From positions 1-64,000 of the forward strand of contig NZ_FNYY01000022.1 in the NCBI RefSeq assembly GCF_900109145.1: a stretch of DNA of 64,000 nucleotides, given 5' to 3'. Positions 61,801 to 64,000 of this stretch are shown here, piece after piece. This DNA comes from Marinovum algicola (GTDB taxonomy: Bacteria; Pseudomonadota; Alphaproteobacteria; Rhodobacterales; Rhodobacteraceae). Both the position numbers and the translations under genes were made by a program. The number at the start of each line of letters is the position of its first letter. The stretch's first letter is position 1. Below the pieces are notes generated by a model. It did not search any database. It was not told where the DNA came from and saw only the letters and a list, made by a program, of their open reading frames with translations.

Positions 61801-62381
61801 ACGATTACATGGCCTCGCTCAAGCGCAAGGACGTGATGACCCTCGACGAGGTCATGGCCAAGGCCGAACGCAGCCCCTGCGTTGCCAAGCTGGCCGGTGT
61901 CGTCGCCGGGCGGCAGGAGCGGAAATCGGCGCGCGGCAACCGCTTTGCCTTTTGCCAGCTTTCCGACACCACCGGCGCCTATGAGGTCACGCTGTTCTCG
62001 GAAACGCTGGAGAAATCGCGCGAACATCTCGAGACCGGGGCCAAGGTGGTGGTGACGGTCGAGGCGACGATGGAGAGCGACCAGCTCAAGCTGCTGGGCC
62101 GGTCGGTGGCGCCGATCGACGCGGCGGTTGCGGATGCCGGCACGATCGGCCTCAAGGTCTTTGTCGAGGAACCGGGGGCGATTCCCTCGGTCGCCACCAT
62201 CCTTTCCGAGGCGGCGGGCAAGGTGCAAAAGGCGGCGCGGGGCCCGATCTTTCTCTACCTGATGGACCCGGCCCTGCCCGGCGAGGTCGAGATCGACACC
62301 GGTGCGGAATTTCCGGTGAACCCGGAAATCAAGGGCGCATTGAAGAGCCTGCCGGGGGTGATGGCGGTGGAAGAGGTCTAG
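58839..62381 (+). CDS. dnaE: DNA polymerase III subunit alpha
   Basis: This is the replicative polymerase subunit of 1180 residues. It has an N-terminal PHP domain (FIHLRTHTEYSLLEGAM), catalytic palm residues in PDFDIDFCMDRR with GPGRGSGAGSLVAYAL, then thumb and fingers (FNKSHAAAYAVVSYQTAWL). An HhH region (KRVGKRPLEMLARAGAFDQL) and OB domain (AGVVAGRQERKSARGNRFAF) follow. Residues 870-876 are encoded by a 21-bp palindromic repeat found elsewhere in intergenic DNA. No strong ribosome binding site precedes 58839. The 121-base divergent region with the hydrolase gene holds the promoters. Confidence 0.97.
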   Translation: MTSSPRFIHLRTHTEYSLLEGAMRLKKLPGLCAEMGMPALAVTDSNNLFCALEFSVGAQAAGVQPIMGCQVDVAYVALNPGDKPVDPAAVVLLAQNERGYENLMKLNTCLYVDKGGQVPQVTLEELAANAEGLICLSGGPDGPVGRLLRRGQRPAAEALMERLKGIYGDRLYVELQRHPGESGLPEDEARSERGFVEMAYAMALPLVATNDVYFPKPEMYEAHDALICIAEGAYVDQQDARRRLTREHYFKSPQEMATLFADLPEALENTVEIAQRCAFGCYRRDPILPKFADDEVAELRRMANQGLQARLAVIPHAVSVEDYQKRLDFELGIIEGMGFPGYFLIVADFIQWAKDNDIPVGPGRGSGAGSLVAYALTITDLDPLRYSLLFERFLNPERVSMPDFDIDFCMDRREEVIRYVQEKYGRDKVGQIITFGALLSKAAVRDIGRVLQMPYGQVDRLSKMIPVEGVKPVSIEKALQDEPRLREEARNEEVVDRLLTYGQQVEGLLRNASTHAAGVVIGDRPLDALVPLYQDPRSDMPATQFNMKWVEQAGLVKFDFLGLKTLTVIQNAMDLVFKSGRPLHVSSGGVELYEPAEGAENQINAIPLDDEATYKLYAAAKTVAVFQVESSGMMDALKRMKPTCIEDIVALVALYRPGPMENIPVYCEVKNGLREITSVHPLIDYILEETQGIIVYQEQVMQIAQVMAGYSLGGADLLRRAMGKKIKEAMDAERPKFEKGAAENGVEKKKATEVFDLLEKFANYGFNKSHAAAYAVVSYQTAWLKANHPVEFMAGVMNCDIHLTDKLATYFEEVRKGLGLPWVPPCVNRSQASFDVVDGALVYALGALKNVGLEAMKLVVEGRQGLGHEAPDQARGAKEKPFATLYDFARRVDLKRVGKRPLEMLARAGAFDQLDPNRRRVFESLDALVNYSAAVHEQKNSNQVSLFGEAGDDLPEPRLAPVNDWLPAERLAEEIKAVGFYLSGHPLDDYMASLKRKDVMTLDEVMAKAERSPCVAKLAGVVAGRQERKSARGNRFAFCQLSDTTGAYEVTLFSETLEKSREHLETGAKVVVTVEATMESDQLKLLGRSVAPIDAAVADAGTIGLKVFVEEPGAIPSVATILSEAAGKVQKAARGPIFLYLMDPALPGEVEIDTGAEFPVNPEIKGALKSLPGVMAVEEV
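61446..61466. repeat. 21-bp palindromic repeat inside dnaE
   Basis: GCCCCGGATCA / AGCCCGGGGC encodes APDQARG (residues 870-876) in frame. Intergenic copies lie at 18525-18545, 18570-18590 and 43105-43125. Relatives of DnaE usually run straight from EGR to KPF at this place, as I recall, so the copy looks like an insertion with no frame damage. Confidence 0.75.
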
Positions 62382-62440
62382 GGTCCGGTTTGGCCGGTCC
62401 GGCGCATCGAGACGGATTGCGCATGGGCGAGGACCGGGGG

Positions 62441-62462
62441 GGGCCGGATCAGGTCCGGGACG
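62441..62462. repeat. Degenerate copy of the palindromic repeat after dnaE
   Basis: GGGCCGGATCAGGTCCGGGAC resembles the 21-bp family but has lost perfect symmetry. It sits between the convergent stops of dnaE and the TauE/SafE gene and may form part of a terminator. Confidence 0.5.
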
Positions 62463-62465
62463 CGG

Positions 62466-63233
62466 TCAGGCGAAATAGGCGCGGCGGATCAGGTTCAGCC
62501 CGGCCAGCAGCAGCACCGCCAGCGTGGCGCGGCGGAACACCTCCTGCTCGATCCGGTCGGACACCCGTCCGCCCAGCCACATGCCGATCATCGCCGGCAC
62601 GCAGAGCCAGGCGGAAAACAGCAGCGTTTCGCCGCGGATCACGCCGCTGCCGGAATGTGCCACCAGCAGCAACACCGCGCCCAGCCCGAAGGCCACGCCC
62701 TGAGTGCGCATCTGCAACCGCTTTTCCGTGTGCAGCGCAGTGAGATAGGCCACCAGCGGCGGCCCCCAGACGCCGGAGAGCCCGCCGATAAAGCCGGAAA
62801 CGCCGCCCAGAACGATTTCGACCCAGGGGGTCTGGCGGCTCAGCCGCAGGCGCAGCCCCATGAGCTGCACCAGGCTGAAGAGCACCATCGGCAGACCGAT
62901 CGCCAGAAACAGCACCCAGACCGGCAGAAAGGCATACAGCTGCGCCGAGGCCACCAGCATCACCGCGCCGGCCAACAGGTAGATGCGGAACTGTCTGACC
63001 GAAGCCACCGCCGGGCCTACCCCCTGGCGCAGCGCCTGGGCGCCGTTCGACAGCAGGGTCGGCAGGATCAGCCCGGCCAGCGCCACATCCGGCGGCAGGA
63101 AAATACCCAGGAGCGAAATCATGATCATCGGCATGGCAAAACCCACCATGCCTTTGATCACCCCGGCCAAAAGCGCGACCATGCCGCTGGCGGCAAGGAT
63201 CAGGATGGTGAATTCGGGCGATGGTGCTTCCAT
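62466..63233 (-). CDS. TauE/SafE-family membrane transporter
   Basis: This 255-residue inner-membrane protein has about eight helices and the family glycine motifs AGVIKGMVGFAMPMIMISLL and GGVSGFIGGLSGVWGPPLVAYL, followed by LFSAWLCVPAMIGMWLGG. Family members export sulfite, sulfonates or organic acids. The substrate is not evident. The start at 63233 is the first ATG (MEAPSPEF). It is divergent from the partial acyl-CoA dehydrogenase gene, with a 148-base spacer. Confidence 0.9.
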   Translation of the reverse strand: MEAPSPEFTILILAASGMVALLAGVIKGMVGFAMPMIMISLLGIFLPPDVALAGLILPTLLSNGAQALRQGVGPAVASVRQFRIYLLAGAVMLVASAQLYAFLPVWVLFLAIGLPMVLFSLVQLMGLRLRLSRQTPWVEIVLGGVSGFIGGLSGVWGPPLVAYLTALHTEKRLQMRTQGVAFGLGAVLLLVAHSGSGVIRGETLLFSAWLCVPAMIGMWLGGRVSDRIEQEVFRRATLAVLLLAGLNLIRRAYFA

Positions 63234-63381
63234 GCCAGCGCCCTACCATGCCCGATCCGCCGCCGCATTCGGAAAGTGCGTGGGTAATTTTTGCAATGAC
63301 TGGCGATGAAAAACGTATTTTTGTTGCGCTGCGACTGCGAAGGCATTATGCACGTGCAGGATAGCAGAAGGATGACGATTC

Positions 63382-64000
63382 ATGGCCCATGACGGACAGG
63401 ACGTGACCGTGGAGGCAAGTGTGCAACTGCCCGATCTTCTTACCCTTACCGGCGCGGCGATTGCCCCGGTGGCGGCGATCTTCGACAAATCCCGCGCCCA
63501 TCTGCGGGCTCTCGTGGTTTCTGATGGCCGGATCTCGGCCAGACTGGTCGAGGCCAATCAGGATGCGGCGCATGGTCTGGCCTGGCTGGCCACCTATCTG
63601 GAATCGCTCAGACAAATGCAGGGTTGGGCCGAGCGGATGGCGGCCGAGGGCCGGTTCGGCGAGCTTGAGGCGCTGATCCATCAGATTGCCTTTGGCGAAT
63701 ATCTCGCGCAGATCCGCGGCGGCATCCCGATGAACCAGGGCGAGATCGTGCGGCCGCGCGATTTCGGCGTCGATGCCGCGGAGCTGGCGGTGCTCGACAC
63801 GCCCGAGATCGAGACCCTGCTGACCCGCGCCAATACCACTGCCGCGCGGATGCGGCTGGTCGAGCTTATGCAGGCGCAGCACGGGGCGACGATGTTCGGC
63901 GCCTCCGGTCTGGATGAAGAGCTCGAGATGATCCGCGACCAGTTCCGCCGCTATGCGGTCGAAAAGGTCGAGCCTTTTGCGCATGAGTGGCACCTCAAGG
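63382..64000 (+). CDS. Acyl-CoA dehydrogenase with N-terminal extension, possibly methylsuccinyl-CoA dehydrogenase (partial)
   Basis: The first 206 codons are in the window, open to the right edge. The sequence has an N-terminal helical extension (about 1-165: DAAHGLAWLATYLESLRQM, LIHQIAFGEYLAQIRGGIPM) before the ordinary acyl-CoA dehydrogenase start (LEMIRDQFRRYAVEKVEPF, then HEWHLK). This long N-terminus is a feature I associate with Mcd, the methylsuccinyl-CoA dehydrogenase of the ethylmalonyl-CoA pathway, which many Rhodobacteraceae possess. The start at 63382 has AGAAGG upstream. The exact enzyme needs the rest of the gene. Confidence 0.75.
   Translation, partial: MAHDGQDVTVEASVQLPDLLTLTGAAIAPVAAIFDKSRAHLRALVVSDGRISARLVEANQDAAHGLAWLATYLESLRQMQGWAERMAAEGRFGELEALIHQIAFGEYLAQIRGGIPMNQGEIVRPRDFGVDAAELAVLDTPEIETLLTRANTTAARMRLVELMQAQHGATMFGASGLDEELEMIRDQFRRYAVEKVEPFAHEWHLK

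Noticed and set aside
59997-62228. 743-codon open frame on the minus strand opposite dnaE
   Set aside because: Antisense shadow of dnaE; His/Leu/Gly/Arg-rich with no recognisable domain.

Overview
The window is high-GC chromosomal DNA from an alphaproteobacterium, most likely a member of the Rhodobacteraceae/Roseobacter group. The evidence is the rbfA/truB/rpsO/pnp neighbourhood, a rsmB-heparinase-purH-lspA-DUF3035-M16-M16 run, an FzlA-like gene beside queG, a DddP-like M24 protein, and the dispersed GC-rich repeats seen between (and inside) genes. No rRNA, tRNA or CRISPR array was found. Almost all of the window is core chromosome; only about the first 4.6 kb looks like accessory DNA.

Region 1 (1-4.6 kb) is the end of an integrated mobile element. 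An IS21-family element (istA start plus a terminal array of four 21-bp repeats on an exact 23-bp period) has inserted into a MobV-type relaxase gene and cut off its C-terminus. Three unrecognised small genes follow, two of them overlapping, with strong RNA hairpins in their leaders. A tyrosine recombinase then faces back into the element. A 14-bp tRNA-Ser-3'-end-like sequence beside it is a possible attachment-site remnant.

Region 2 (4.6-18.5 kb) holds a NarL-type response regulator and a WecG/TagA-like protein with altered active-site positions. Next is a complete peptide-type ABC importer (binding protein, two permeases, fused double ATPase). A DddP-like M24 metalloenzyme lacking the proposed DMSP-lyase base, an aldehyde dehydrogenase, a 1-Cys peroxiredoxin, an aspartoacylase-family zinc enzyme and an AIM24-family protein follow.

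Region 3 (18.6-38 kb) is RNA metabolism and housekeeping: pnp, rpsO, truB and rbfA, interrupted by a membrane PilZ protein, an RTX-repeat protein and a DUF1643 protein. Then come dapB, an SDHAF4-like assembly factor, rsmB, a heparinase-like protein, purH, lspA, a DUF3035 lipoprotein, two M16 peptidases (one without the zinc motif, behind a sigma-32-like promoter) and dapA.

Region 4 (38-47 kb) has a Slt-type lytic transglycosylase and a DMT transporter. The two halves of MnmC are here separate divergent genes. A TRIC-type channel, fzlA-like, queG, a VOC protein and a GST follow.

Region 5 (47-58.7 kb) is a tightly packed leftward operon for purine use: xdhA-xdhB-xdhC with overlapping ends, coupled by GTGA to the ATPase of a BMP-type nucleoside/purine ABC importer, its two permeases and its binding protein. 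glsA and an alpha/beta hydrolase with a Cys nucleophile lie upstream.

Region 6 (58.8-64 kb) holds dnaE, a TauE/SafE transporter and the start of an acyl-CoA dehydrogenase that may be methylsuccinyl-CoA dehydrogenase.

The most notable structural signals are repeat elements inside essential or metabolic genes. A 21-bp palindrome codes for seven in-frame residues of DnaE, and a GC-rich intergenic repeat forms the inter-domain linker of XdhA. Other copies sit between genes, one of them supplying the apparent ribosome binding site of queG.
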